Source: Thermodesulfobacteriota bacterium (GTDB lineage: Bacteria; Desulfobacterota_D; UBA1144; Nemesobacterales; UBA2774). Taken from it: a stretch of 64,000 nucleotides of DNA. The notes under the pieces are model-generated. The model saw nothing but the letters and a program-made list of their open reading frames with translations, ran no database searches and had not been told where the DNA came from. The position numbers and the translations under genes are program-made. Below are positions 17,085 through 25,574 of this stretch, piece after piece. The stretch covers positions 579,990 through 643,989 of the forward strand of contig JBFMCV010000002.1 of the NCBI GenBank assembly GCA_040754335.1, read 5' to 3'. Every line of letters starts with the position of its first letter. Within the stretch, counting starts at the first letter, position 1.

Positions 17085-17834
17085 CTAGACCTGCGCCATG
17101 CCGCCGTCTGCGGTGATTTCCGAGCCGGTGATGTAGGATGAATCTCCCGAAGCCAGGAACACCGCTACCGCGGCGATCTCGTCCGCCGTACCGAAACGCC
17201 CGAGGGGCACCATGGCGCCTATATTTTTCTGAAACTCGTCAAGCTCTTTCTGAGAGAGGCCCGTTTTGCCGAAGATCGGCGTATCTATCGGGCCGGGGCT
17301 GAGCGCATTCACGCGGATCCCTCTAGGAGCGAGCTCCGCAGCGAGCGTGCGGGTGAAGGAACGGAGTGACGCCTTCGCCGCCGAATAAACACCGAATCCG
17401 GGTACGCCTTTCACGTCGGCGACCGAGGTCGTAAAAATTATCGACGAGCCCTCTTTCAGGAGCGGGAGGGCTTTCTGCACCGTGAAATAAGCCCCCTTGA
17501 CGTGGACATTGAAAAGGTCGTCGAATGACGCCTCGTCCTGCTTGTCAATGGTCGCGGATAGAGTATTGCCGGCGTTGAGAAACAGGATATCCAGACTTCC
17601 GTAGAGCTTTTTTACTTTTTTGATGAGAGGCTCAATGTCTTCAAGCTTCCCCGCGTCGGCGACAATGCCCGATGCGTTCGGGCCCAGCTCGCGGGCGGCT
17701 TTCTCCACCGCATCGGCGCGTCTCCCGGTGATCGCCACCCTTGCGCCTTCGCTGATAAAGCGCCTTGCGGAGGCGAAGCCTATTCCGCTGTTCGCGCCCG
17801 TTATTAACGCGGTCTTGCCTTCTAATCTGCCCAT
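17085..17834 (-). CDS. SDR-family oxidoreductase
   Basis: A 249-residue classical short-chain dehydrogenase. Cofactor motif TGANSGIG (12-19), NAG (87-89), catalytic Ser137, Tyr150 and Lys154 (YSAAK), and the C-terminal GSEITADGGM. TGRR after strand 2 favours NADP(H). The substrate cannot be told from sequence. AAAGGAG precedes the ATG. It stands alone between the methyltransferase and a small anchored protein, all on the minus strand. Confidence 0.92.
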   Translation of the reverse strand: MGRLEGKTALITGANSGIGFASARRFISEGARVAITGRRADAVEKAARELGPNASGIVADAGKLEDIEPLIKKVKKLYGSLDILFLNAGNTLSATIDKQDEASFDDLFNVHVKGAYFTVQKALPLLKEGSSIIFTTSVADVKGVPGFGVYSAAKASLRSFTRTLAAELAPRGIRVNALSPGPIDTPIFGKTGLSQKELDEFQKNIGAMVPLGRFGTADEIAAVAVFLASGDSSYITGSEITADGGMAQV

Positions 17835-17919
17835 TATTAGACTCCTTTCGGAACTGATGTCGATATACCTTTAGTAGCATCTAAGCGCCCGGGGATTCAC
17901 AGCGAGACGCATCCCGGAA

Positions 17920-18153
17920 TCACTGCTTTATTTCGACGGGCAAAGAGTTGTAGACGGAGGTGCCGTTCACTTCCTCTATGTTCACGTCGAGGACCTTGTC
18001 TATGCTCGAGCCGTCTATCTGCTTCAGGTTGACGTCGATGATCCCGGTCGTCGCGTCAGACTCCTTCGTTTCGAAGAACGGGTAAAGGAATATGCCCCAG
18101 AGCGCGAGCGCAATGAGGGTGAGGACTACTTTGGTGTAGGTGTCTATTTTCAT
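17920..18153 (-). CDS. small single-pass membrane protein
   Basis: A 77-residue protein: short cytoplasmic start, one helix (TKVVLTLIALALWGIFLYPFF) and a periplasmic tail with two related segments, IIDVNLKQIDGSSIDK and VLDVNIEEVNGTSVYN. The tail is thus an internal repeat of an xDVNxxxxxGSS motif. GGGAGG lies upstream of the ATG. No function is known. It lies 86 bp upstream of the SDR gene on the same strand and may be cotranscribed. Confidence 0.7.
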   Translation of the reverse strand: MKIDTYTKVVLTLIALALWGIFLYPFFETKESDATTGIIDVNLKQIDGSSIDKVLDVNIEEVNGTSVYNSLPVEIKQ

Positions 18154-18419
18154 GTGATGCCTCCCGGGGATAGTTTAACCCGGGATGGGGAAGGATACAG
18201 GATGCAAAATGCAGGATGCAAGATACAGGATTAATGAAGTCGATTCCCGATTTCTCGGGAATGACAGAGTTAATATGGTAAACCCCCACCTACGCCCTCC
18301 CCCTTTCTTAAAGGGGGAGGGAATTAAAAATCCGTGCTTCGACAAGCTCAGCACGAACGGGTGGGTGGAAATTTTTCCGCCTGTTGCAAATACACTACCG
18401 AGCGAGAATACTTCCTCAC
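18154..18419. repeat. repeat cluster in a divergent gap
   Basis: Holds HP-F (about 18240-18266), HP-B (18275-18325) and HP-H (about 18330-18362). No clear promoter for either flanking gene is seen. Confidence 0.65.
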
Positions 18420-19118
18420 ATGAGGACGTTCGTAATTGGCGACATACACGGGAACCTTCGCGCGCTCAGACAGGTGTTCGAGCGCTCGGGGTTCGATCCG
18501 GACAGGGACAGGCTCGTTTCGTTAGGCGACGTGTACGACGGCCATCCTCATTCAGCCGAATGCGTCGACGAGCTGATGAAGGTGAAGCGCCTCGTCTGGT
18601 GCATGGGGAACCACGACGCGCTCGCGCTCACGTGGCTACGGGGCGAGTGGGACGGCAGGCGGTCGCTCGGGAAGTGGAGCGTCGGGGACCTGGCCGCGAT
18701 CGCGCTCTCTTACGGAGACGGGCGGACGGAGGCCGACCGGGAACGGATGAGGAAGCATCTGGAATTCGCCTGGGGGAAGTGCGTTCCCTACTACGCGGAC
18801 GAGGAAGGGAGGTTCTACGTGCACGCGGGGATCGACTGGAATTATCCGCCTGACAGGCAGCCCGACCCGGAGGTCTATTACACGGACAGGAATACGTACG
18901 CGGTGCTCGCGCAGCTCTACGAGCTAGGCGGGCTCAGGTTCCCTTACAAGGACGTTTTTATCGGGCACACGAAGACGATCATCGAGCATCCGGACGGGAA
19001 GCCCGTGAGGCGGGCCAACCTCTGGAACCTCGACACGGGCGCGGGGACGTACGGGAAACTCACGATAATGGACGCGGGGACGTACGAGTACTGGCAGAGC
19101 GATTGGGGGGAGGAGTAG
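18420..19118 (+). CDS. calcineurin-like metallophosphoesterase
   Basis: A 232-residue protein with the full metallophosphoesterase motif set: GDIHG (7-11), GDVYDG (36-41, where most relatives have GDxxDRG), GNHD (63-66), VHAGIDW and GHTKT. It resembles bacterial Ser/Thr phosphatases of the PrpA/ApaH-like branch, but the missing Arg of the GDxxDRG motif is unusual. ATG 18420 sits right before the first motif; the frame is open 12 codons further upstream but without support. It is cytosolic. No operon partner. Confidence 0.88.
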   Translation: MRTFVIGDIHGNLRALRQVFERSGFDPDRDRLVSLGDVYDGHPHSAECVDELMKVKRLVWCMGNHDALALTWLRGEWDGRRSLGKWSVGDLAAIALSYGDGRTEADRERMRKHLEFAWGKCVPYYADEEGRFYVHAGIDWNYPPDRQPDPEVYYTDRNTYAVLAQLYELGGLRFPYKDVFIGHTKTIIEHPDGKPVRRANLWNLDTGAGTYGKLTIMDAGTYEYWQSDWGEE

Positions 19119-19289
19119 GCGAGGGGGTAGGGGGGAGGAATCGCCCGCGCTGTGTAGATTATGAAAAAAAATAAGAAAGGTGAAATAGATTATTTTTATC
19201 CTTCTTTTCCTTTCCTGAAATGATCCTGAATCAAGTTCAGGACTTGGTTCGGGACAGGGATGAAAAGAAGCAAAAATCATCCGACTGTA

Positions 19290-19402
19290 CAGAATTGGCT
19301 AAAAATCCCAAGTTAACGCTAAAATGTTTTAATTCCTCCCACACACCTAAAACATTTCTTAACGCGTTAACAGCTGATTTTCTTAACGCAAATTCTGTAA
19401 TG
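19290..19402. repeat. HP-A long hairpin, copy 3
   Basis: Outer arms are CAGAATTGGC and GCAAATTCTG. The middle stem is GTTAACGC/GCGTTAAC and the inner stem AAATGTTTTA/TAAAACATTT: both stems differ from copy 1 in sequence yet pair perfectly. Confidence 0.8.
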
Positions 19403-19714
19403 TCGTGGAAGGAAAAAAAGCGAGATTGCCGCGTCGCTACGGTTCGTTTGACAGTTACTATTAGCAAAGATCAGTCGCATTTCCGCCATTTTTCAAGTGC
19501 GACCAATTCCTCGCACGCTCGAAATCGTTCTCGCAATGACGATGTGGGGAGGCAGAGGAGGTTCACTAGAATCGGATATGAGCACACATTGTGTGCCGCA
19601 GATTCCGCGCCGTAAATTTGACAGTAGGAAATATCAGAGCCAAGAAAGCATCATGCATGCTATTAGGAGAGAGAGACCGATTCCTCACTCGTTCGAAATC
19701 GTTCAGTAATGTCC

Positions 19715-19745
19715 CTATTGCCCGCCGTAAAACGGCGGGCAATAG
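19715..19745. repeat. 14-bp perfect hairpin, three-base loop
   Basis: CTATTGCCCGCCGT (19715-19728) and its exact complement (19732-19745) around AAA. There is no T-run, so it is not an obvious terminator, and it does not belong to the common repeat families. Confidence 0.6.
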
Positions 19746-19866
19746 TAGAATTATAAGTTGCTACCTCGCCATGTTAATGAGCTTGGGTGGGTATATTACT
19801 GTAAATCCCCCACCCAGACACTCCCCCTTTCTAAAAAGGGGGGGAAATTGTTGAGAGTGGTTCGAG

Positions 19867-20796
19867 ATGAGGTTCAGGAACGTACACGTGATAGTTAATC
19901 CGGCGTCGGGGACGGAGCCCGCGGACGTGGAGATGATAAGGTCGAAGCTCGCGGCCTCGGATTCCGTGTTCAGGATCGCGCTCACGGAGACGGACACGGG
20001 GCCTGAGGTCCTCGCCCGGAAGGCTGTCGAGGAAGGCGCCGACCTCGTCGTGGCAGCCGGAGGAGACGGTACGGTGCTCGGCACGGCGGAAGGGCTTATC
20101 GGGACGGGCGTTCCGCTTGGCGTCATTCCCGAGGGGACGGCGAACGTCTTCGCAGCCGAGATGGGAATACCTTCTGACAGCGGCAAGGCGCTCGACCTTC
20201 TGCTTGGAGACGAATGCGAGGTGAGGCAGATAGACGTGGGAGCCGTCGTCGGCGAGCATTTCCTTCTCAGGGTCGGGATCGGGATCGAAGCCGCGATGAC
20301 GGTGCTCACCGAGCCCGAGCTCAAAAGCAGGTTCGGAGTGCTCGCCTACATGTGGACCGCGTACAGACATTCGCGGCAAGCGGGGCGGACGCTCTACGAG
20401 CTCGATATAGACGGGCGGAAGATGCGGATGAGGGGCGTCACGTGCGTCGTGTGCAACTCGGGGAACCTCGGACTCCCGGGATTGAAGCTCATGCCGGAGA
20501 TAGATCCTGATGACGGATACCTGAACGTCGTCGTCGTGAGGCAGGCGACGCTCCCCGCTCTCTGGTGTATCGTCTCGAACGCGGTGAGGGGACTTATTTC
20601 CGTGAAGAAGGGGTGGGGGGAGAGGAAGGACATACATCTCTATTCGGCCCCGGCGCGGGAGGTCTCGGTCAATCCGATACCGGCGCAGATAGTGGCGCGG
20701 GACGGTGAGCAGATCGACTCGCGCTTCCCTCTAACGATTACGATAGAGCCCGGAGCGCTCCGTGTCGCGGTTCCGCGGAAAGAGGTTATAAAATAA
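19867..20796 (+). CDS. diacylglycerol/sphingosine kinase-family lipid kinase
   Basis: A 309-residue DAGK-catalytic-domain protein (YegS/DgkB-like). VIVNPASG (8-15) starts the fold, GGDGT (65-69) is the ATP-binding signature and PEGTAN (88-93) follows. The C-terminal half has the beta-sandwich with GNLGLPGLKLMPEIDPDDGYLNVV. Such enzymes phosphorylate diacylglycerol or related lipids at the inner membrane. Only 3 bp separate it from a dual-specificity phosphatase gene, so a paired kinase/phosphatase role is likely. Confidence 0.9.
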   Translation: MRFRNVHVIVNPASGTEPADVEMIRSKLAASDSVFRIALTETDTGPEVLARKAVEEGADLVVAAGGDGTVLGTAEGLIGTGVPLGVIPEGTANVFAAEMGIPSDSGKALDLLLGDECEVRQIDVGAVVGEHFLLRVGIGIEAAMTVLTEPELKSRFGVLAYMWTAYRHSRQAGRTLYELDIDGRKMRMRGVTCVVCNSGNLGLPGLKLMPEIDPDDGYLNVVVVRQATLPALWCIVSNAVRGLISVKKGWGERKDIHLYSAPAREVSVNPIPAQIVARDGEQIDSRFPLTITIEPGALRVAVPRKEVIK

Positions 20797-20799
20797 GAC

Positions 20800-21348
20800 A
20801 TGAGCTTTTTCACCGAATTGCGGAGACTCTATCTCCACTTCAAGTACCAGGGCGCCCGGAAGGGGATGCTCGCCGCTTACGACAAGATCGCGAGGTACGT
20901 TACGGGAGGGCCGCTCACGAGGTTCTGCCGCATCACGAAAGACCTCTGGATAGGCGGGCAGCCGCGCGGGGCTGGAATGAGGACGCTGAGATCGCACGGA
21001 GTCACGGCAGTCGTGAACATGCGGAGTGAGTACGACTACCCGGAGCTTGCGAACATCCACGAGCTCAAATACCTGAGGCTCCCGACGGACGACAACGGCG
21101 CGCCCGCGCTCGAGGATCTCGCCAAGGGCGTCCGGTTCATCGCGGACGAGATCGAGGGCGGCGGCAGGGTTTACGTCCACTGCTGGGAAGGGATTGGAAG
21201 GAGCGCGACGATGGCGGCCGCGTATCTGGTCAGCAAGGGAAGCACTCCGGGAAGCGCGTGGAAAGAGATACAAAGGGTGCGCCCGTTCATAAGGCCGACC
21301 GAGACTCAGTTAAAACGTGTGGAAGAGTACGCGGATTTGCACTGCTGA
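20800..21348 (+). CDS. dual-specificity (DSP/PTP-like) phosphatase
   Basis: A 182-residue protein with the Cys phosphatase loop HCWEGIGRS (Cys128, Arg134), a probable general acid in LPTDDNG (Asp97/98) and a helical N-terminal extension. The domain resembles PTPMT1-like DSPs, which in other organisms remove phosphate from lipids such as phosphatidylglycerophosphate. It follows the lipid kinase by 3 bp, with an AAGAGG ribosome site inside the upstream gene. Lipid substrate is inference from context. Confidence 0.85.
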   Translation: MSFFTELRRLYLHFKYQGARKGMLAAYDKIARYVTGGPLTRFCRITKDLWIGGQPRGAGMRTLRSHGVTAVVNMRSEYDYPELANIHELKYLRLPTDDNGAPALEDLAKGVRFIADEIEGGGRVYVHCWEGIGRSATMAAAYLVSKGSTPGSAWKEIQRVRPFIRPTETQLKRVEEYADLHC

Positions 21349-21409
21349 GAGAGTCACCCGGGCCCGACGGGGACAATGCAAACAGAATTCTTTTTTTCCT
21401 CCAGAAAAT

Positions 21410-21437
21410 AAAGGGGCGTGAATGGTCACGCCCCTTT
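21410..21437 (-). terminator. terminator of the histone-like gene
   Basis: AAAGGGGCGTGA and TCACGCCCCTTT form a 12-bp stem with a 4-nt loop. On the minus strand it is followed by TATTTTCT. It lies between two convergent genes. Confidence 0.7.
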
Positions 21438-21447
21438 GGTGTAACGC

Positions 21448-21708
21448 TTACTTCTTTTTAGCAGCGGTCTTCTTCTTCGGTGCTGCTTTCTTTGCCGGTT
21501 TCTTCTTTGCAGCAGCCTTTTTCGGAGCAGCTTTCTTAGCCGTCTTCTTAGGAGCCGCTTTCTTCTTCGGCGCAGCCTTCTTCTTCGGCGCAGCCTTCTT
21601 CGCCGTCGCCATGAACGCTACCGAATGACGCGCCATCTTCGACTTCTTCTTCGCCGGCTTCTTCGCCGCTTTCTTTACTGCCTTCTTAGCTGGTTTCTTT
21701 GTAGCCAT
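21448..21708 (-). CDS. AK-rich histone H1-like DNA-binding protein
   Basis: An 86-residue, extremely basic protein made largely of AAKK and AAPKKK repeats, like the C-terminal tail of histone H1 and bacterial Hc1/HCT-type proteins. A short non-repetitive centre, KSKMARHSVAFMAT, is the only distinct part. It probably binds and compacts nucleoid DNA non-specifically. CAGGAGA precedes the ATG. The upstream leader has a second strong ribosome site with a 3-codon reading frame and a hairpin. Confidence 0.85.
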   Translation of the reverse strand: MATKKPAKKAVKKAAKKPAKKKSKMARHSVAFMATAKKAAPKKKAAPKKKAAPKKTAKKAAPKKAAAKKKPAKKAAPKKKTAAKKK

Positions 21709-22049
21709 TTACTAATCTCCTGTTTAAGTGGATTTTTACAGATAAAAGATAAATAGACTTACTAACCCGGTTGTCTCGCAGCAGATACGTTATATCGGGC
21801 CGACTATAACCACCGCTGCTTCCGTAAAACGCCCGTCATGCAACGACAACCTTATTGCACTTGTATGACGGGGGTCTATTTTCTCATCTATGCAATCCTC
21901 CTTTCAGTGAAATTACTGACATAATACAACACTGACAGATTTTTGTCAAATAAAATTACCTGTTAATTTATCTGTCAGCCTTGCTTGATTTCTTCGGCGG
22001 ACAGATTATATTTATCCCAGCACTATTTTTGAACCGGAGAACCGGCCTC
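21709..22049. promoter_or_regulatory. divergent regulatory gap with structured leader
   Basis: On the minus strand: AAAGGAGG (21897-21904), the mini-frame ATG AGA AAA TAG (21876-21887), then a hairpin with CCCGTCAT (21832-21839) and ATGACGGG (21865-21872). Towards the plus-strand gene: inverted repeat CTGACAGAT (21932-21940) and ATCTGTCAG (21970-21978), a possible operator. It is free of HP repeats. Confidence 0.5.
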
Positions 22050-22835
22050 ATGACCGAGAAAAATCCCGAATCGAAATACAAGGCGCCGGCGGAAGGAATA
22101 GCCGGCGGGAAGTCGAAGAAGCGGAGTCCTAATTTCCCATGCATCGATCTTGAAAAGGCGCTCGAGCTGACGGAGAAGATATACTCCGTCGACAAGAGGG
22201 CCCCAATTCCCGTGAACCTGCTCATAGCGAGGTGGGGTCTGCCCAAGTACAATAGCTATGTCAGACAGCTTATTGCGGCTCTTACCTACTATGGCTTGTT
22301 AGAATCGACGGCCAAGGGCGAAAACAGGCGCGTTGCCGTTTCGGACAGGGGGTACAGGATACTCGAGAAGGCGCCCGACAGGGCGAAGCTGCTCAGGACG
22401 GCGGCGCTCGAGCCCAAGCTCTTCAACGAGGTCTGGCAGCATTACAAGTCGAGGGGGCTTCCGAGCAACGACGTGCTCGAAAGGGACCTCGTCTGGCAGA
22501 ACAGCTTCGCCAACACCAGGTTCACCAAGAACGGGGCGAAGATGTTCATCGCCAACCTGAAATCTACCATCAATTTCGCTAAGATTTTACCGGACAATAT
22601 CATATACGGCGAGGACAACAAGTCCGAAGTCATAGACGTGATGATCCACGAGCAGAGCGGGACGGCCTCGACGGGGTCGTTCAGGAGGCTCGACCTAACC
22701 CTGGGGAGCGGGGAGGTCGCCACTATACAGATACCCACCTCTATAACCATGAAGGAGATAAGATACCTTCAGGACGGTATAAATCTCATAAGAGGGGACC
22801 TCTTCCCCGAATCGAAGGACGACGGGAACAAGTAA
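22050..22835 (+). CDS. hypothetical protein with winged-helix-like N-terminus
   Basis: A 261-residue soluble protein. After a basic, low-complexity start, residues 30-110 look like a winged helix (ALELTEKIYSVDKRAPIPVNLLIARW, YVRQLIAALTYYGLLES, VAVSDRGYRILE). It ends with a stretch of beta strands (TLGSGEVATIQIPTSITMKEIRYLQDGINLI). The layout resembles DUF5343-type proteins, which are poorly characterised. ATG 22050 is preferred over an upstream TTG. A 9-bp inverted repeat lies in its promoter region, so it may be a regulator. Confidence 0.6.
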   Translation: MTEKNPESKYKAPAEGIAGGKSKKRSPNFPCIDLEKALELTEKIYSVDKRAPIPVNLLIARWGLPKYNSYVRQLIAALTYYGLLESTAKGENRRVAVSDRGYRILEKAPDRAKLLRTAALEPKLFNEVWQHYKSRGLPSNDVLERDLVWQNSFANTRFTKNGAKMFIANLKSTINFAKILPDNIIYGEDNKSEVIDVMIHEQSGTASTGSFRRLDLTLGSGEVATIQIPTSITMKEIRYLQDGINLIRGDLFPESKDDGNK

Positions 22836-23726
22836 ATACCTGCCTTCGAGCGCCCGGAAGCCCGTAAAAAGGGCCTCCCGGTAAATTTCCTGTAAAATTC
22901 TACGGAACAGAATCTGACGGGAAACCGTTTTTTAACGGACAGGATGGGGTGTAAAATTTCACTGCCAAGGATGGATGAGGGTTGGGTTTAAAAGTTAAAG
23001 TAACCCTATTGGAGACGGCCTGTCTAACAGGGAAACTGACAGGTGGTTCATGTAGCACAGGCCGGAAAGCCGGTACAGTCAGGGAGATTGGCGGGGAGGG
23101 AGATGTTTGCGAGTCCGGTAGGGGCTTAGGCGAAGGGGGTTTATTGGATCGATGGGTGAAAGGTAACACCCCCACCCTTGACCCTCCCCCTTGATAAGGG
23201 GAGGGAAATAGAGAAACATGAGATTGCCGCGCTGCTTCCGGCTTCGCTTAAAGGCGGCTACGCCGGGATAAATCGCAGCTCGCAATGACAAAATACTATG
23301 AACCCGTTCAACCCTTCGACAAGCTCCCGGCTTCGTTAAGGCTACGCCGGATTACCCTACGGCTCATAGCCTCCGGGCGACGTGCCGCGAGCAGGACAAA
23401 CGGAAAAAACTAAATCCTCCCTAGCCCTCCTTTGCTAAAGGAGGGAATGAAAGAAAAAAGACGAGATTGCCGCGCTACACTCACAATAGCTCGTTCCGCT
23501 CGCAAGGACAGTCTTGTTTCGCGGCTGGAAGCCGCTCCTGCGGACAGGATGCAGGATTCAATATACAAGATTAAAGAAATGGATTCCCGATCGGGGTCGG
23601 GAATGACAAAAACTTAGATTCTGAAACAAGTTCAGAATGACGACAATACTTGGATACCCTATCTAGACTTTCGGGAATGACAAACTATTAGTTCACCGCA
23701 CTGCTTTAGATTGACAGGAATAATAA
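22836..23726. repeat. gene gap with small hairpins then repeat cluster
   Basis: Just after the gene, GCCCGTAAAAAGGGC (22868-22882) and ACGGGAAACCGT with T6 (about 22917-22934) may be weak terminators. Positions 23010-23100 hold interlocking inverted repeats (GGCCTGT/ACAGGCC, CCGGAAAGCCGG). Then HP-B (23166-23209), HP-E, HP-H, HP-C (about 23412-23450), HP-E, HP-D (about 23519-23541), HP-F (about 23581-23608) and HP-G. Confidence 0.65.
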
Positions 23727-24665
23727 TCAGACTGGGACTGCGAGGTTGATGAGGACATCGCCGGTGTTTACCGGCTTGGCGTGTCTGACCGAGAGCGCGA
23801 ATCCGTCATCGCGCGCGGTAAGTTCGGCACGATCTCCGCTCTCCGGATTTGAAACGGCAGCGAGTATGTCTCCCTTCCTGACTTCGGCGCCGCACTTGAC
23901 GCGCGGGTCGAAGTCTCCCGCGCCGGCTGCTCTCACAGGCGAGCATTTTCTGAGGACCCTGGTCTCGTTCCTCTCGGGCGCGCCCGAGGTTGTCATGCCC
24001 AGATAGTCCATGAGCCTGAGTATGCCGTTCATACATTCCGAGACGGCGAATTCCGATATGCGGCGGGACTCGCCTCCTTCATAAACGAGCACGCTCTTTC
24101 CGCTTAGCCGGGCCGCCTTTCTGAACGTGCCTTCCATGAGCGGGGAGTCGAGTATGAAGGGCGGAGCGAAAGCGCGGGCGAGCTCCATGTCGACGGGCGC
24201 GCCGGCCGTGCACCTTATGTGCGGGTAGTTCTCGCTGACCCCGCCCGAGTGGAGGTCGAGACCGCAGTCGGCCGCCGGGAGCAGGTCCCGCATGACCGCG
24301 AGCGCGATCTTCTGCGAGAGCGTGCCCGAGCGGGCGCCGGGGAAGCCCCTGTTGAGGTCCATGCCGTCGGGCAGGAAACGGGAGGAGTTGAGAAAGCCCC
24401 ATACGTTCGCTATCGGGAGCGCGATGACAGTGCCGGTATCAGGCACGATGGATCCCGACGCGATCATGCGCCTGAGCGTCTCGACGCCGTTCAGCTCGTC
24501 CCCGTGGAGCCCAGCCGTGATGAGCAGCACGGGGCCGTCCTCCTCGCCCCTCCAGACGCAGACGGGGAGCCTGACCGCGCTCCTGTGCGAGGCGACCTCG
24601 ATGCGGAGGAATTCCTTCCCGCCCCTCGGGATGAGTCTGCCGTTTATCTTTATCGCCCTTTTCAT
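23727..24665 (-). CDS. succinylglutamate desuccinylase/aspartoacylase-family hydrolase
   Basis: A 312-residue zinc hydrolase of the AstE/AspA (M14-like) family. Zinc ligands HGDE (His54, Glu57) and a second His in LDLHSGG (His139) are present, plus MDLNRGFPG. Such enzymes cleave N-acyl amino acids. Its ATG directly abuts the stop codon of rimK, so the two are cotranslated. RimK-type ligases are often found with family members of this kind; a role in trimming or recycling the same peptide is inference. Confidence 0.88.
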   Translation of the reverse strand: MKRAIKINGRLIPRGGKEFLRIEVASHRSAVRLPVCVWRGEEDGPVLLITAGLHGDELNGVETLRRMIASGSIVPDTGTVIALPIANVWGFLNSSRFLPDGMDLNRGFPGARSGTLSQKIALAVMRDLLPAADCGLDLHSGGVSENYPHIRCTAGAPVDMELARAFAPPFILDSPLMEGTFRKAARLSGKSVLVYEGGESRRISEFAVSECMNGILRLMDYLGMTTSGAPERNETRVLRKCSPVRAAGAGDFDPRVKCGAEVRKGDILAAVSNPESGDRAELTARDDGFALSVRHAKPVNTGDVLINLAVPV

Positions 24666-25574
24666 CTACACCCTTATGCGGTCGCGCCTCATGCTGCGCA
24701 CGTGAGCGTTGTCTTCTATGAATTTAATAATCCTGGAGGCGACGTCAATCCCTGTGGCGGCCTCTATGCCTTCGAGGCCCGGCGAGGAATTTACCTCGAG
24801 TACCATCGGGCCTTTCGAGGACTGGAGCATGTCCACTCCCGCGACGTTCAGGCCGAGGAGCCTCGCCGCGTCCACGGCCGTCTTCAGCTCCTGGCGCGTG
24901 AGCTTTATCATCTTCGCGGAGCCGCCCCTGTGGAGGTTCGAGCGGAACTCGCCCTCGGCGCCCTGACGCTTCATAGCGCCTATGACCTCGCCGCCCACGA
25001 CGAACGCCCTCACGTCCGAGCCCTTCGCCTCCTTGATGAACTCCTGGATGAGCATGTTCGCCTTGACGCCGTAGAACGCCTCCATGACGGAGCGCGCGGC
25101 CTTCCTGTTCTCGGCGAGCACGACCCCTATGCCCTGTGTGCCGTGGAGGAGCTTTATGACGAGCGGGGTGCCTCCCACGAGCTCGATGATGTGATTCATA
25201 TCGGTGGGGTCTGAGGCGAATGCGGTCACGGGCATGCCTATCCCCGCCCGGGCGAGTATCTGCATGCTGCGGAGCTTGTCGCGTGACCTCGCTATCGCCT
25301 GCGATTCGTTCACCGAGAAGACGTGCATCATCTCGAACTGGCGGACTACAGCGGTGCCGTAGAACGTGCGGGATGCCCCGATGCGTGGGATGACGGCGTC
25401 TACGCCCTTGAGCTTCTTCCCGTAGTGGTAGATCTCGGGGTTGCCCCGTTTTATCGCCATGTAGCATTTGAGGAAATCTATTACCTCGACTTCGTGCCCC
25501 ATCATGCCTGCAGCCTCGACGAGACGGCGAGTGGAATAGAGCTTCTTGTTTCTCGATAGCACGACAATTTTCAT
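24666..25574 (-). CDS. rimK: RimK-family alpha-L-glutamate ligase
   Basis: A 302-residue ATP-grasp enzyme. Recognisable parts are [21 protein letters not shown] at the start, [20 protein letters not shown], the ATP-grasp loop [17 protein letters not shown] and the metal-binding [17 protein letters not shown]. RimK adds glutamates to the C-terminus of ribosomal protein S6 in E. coli; relatives make other glutamyl or amino-acyl conjugates. ATG 25574 is chosen with AGGGG upstream. It leads a two-gene operon with an aspartoacylase-like hydrolase. Its leader holds candidate attenuator hairpins. Confidence 0.92.
   Translation of the reverse strand: MKIVVLSRNKKLYSTRRLVEAAGMMGHEVEVIDFLKCYMAIKRGNPEIYHYGKKLKGVDAVIPRIGASRTFYGTAVVRQFEMMHVFSVNESQAIARSRDKLRSMQILARAGIGMPVTAFASDPTDMNHIIELVGGTPLVIKLLHGTQGIGVVLAENRKAARSVMEAFYGVKANMLIQEFIKEAKGSDVRAFVVGGEVIGAMKRQGAEGEFRSNLHRGGSAKMIKLTRQELKTAVDAARLLGLNVAGVDMLQSSKGPMVLEVNSSPGLEGIEAATGIDVASRIIKFIEDNAHVRSMRRDRIRV

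Larger units (their letters stand above)
19119..19866. repeat. hairpin-repeat cluster
   Basis: Holds the CTTCTTTTC/GAAAAGAAG hairpin interrupted by HP-G (about 19200-19270), HP-A copy 3 (19290-19402), HP-E with an HP-I remnant (about 19425-19540), a 14-bp perfect hairpin (19715-19745) and HP-B (about 19804-19848). Confidence 0.7.

Noticed and set aside
18384..18419. Upstream start of the metallophosphoesterase
   Set aside because: Codons before 18420 have no ribosome site and precede the conserved beta strand start.
23050..23100. c-di-GMP or cobalamin riboswitch
   Set aside because: The conserved boxes (GEMM loop motifs, B12 box) are not found, and no downstream gene is placed for control.
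22982..23194. Short ORF in the gene gap after the winged-helix-like gene
   Set aside because: It has no ribosome site, its sequence follows the inverted repeats and ends in HP-B DNA, and its composition is not protein-like.
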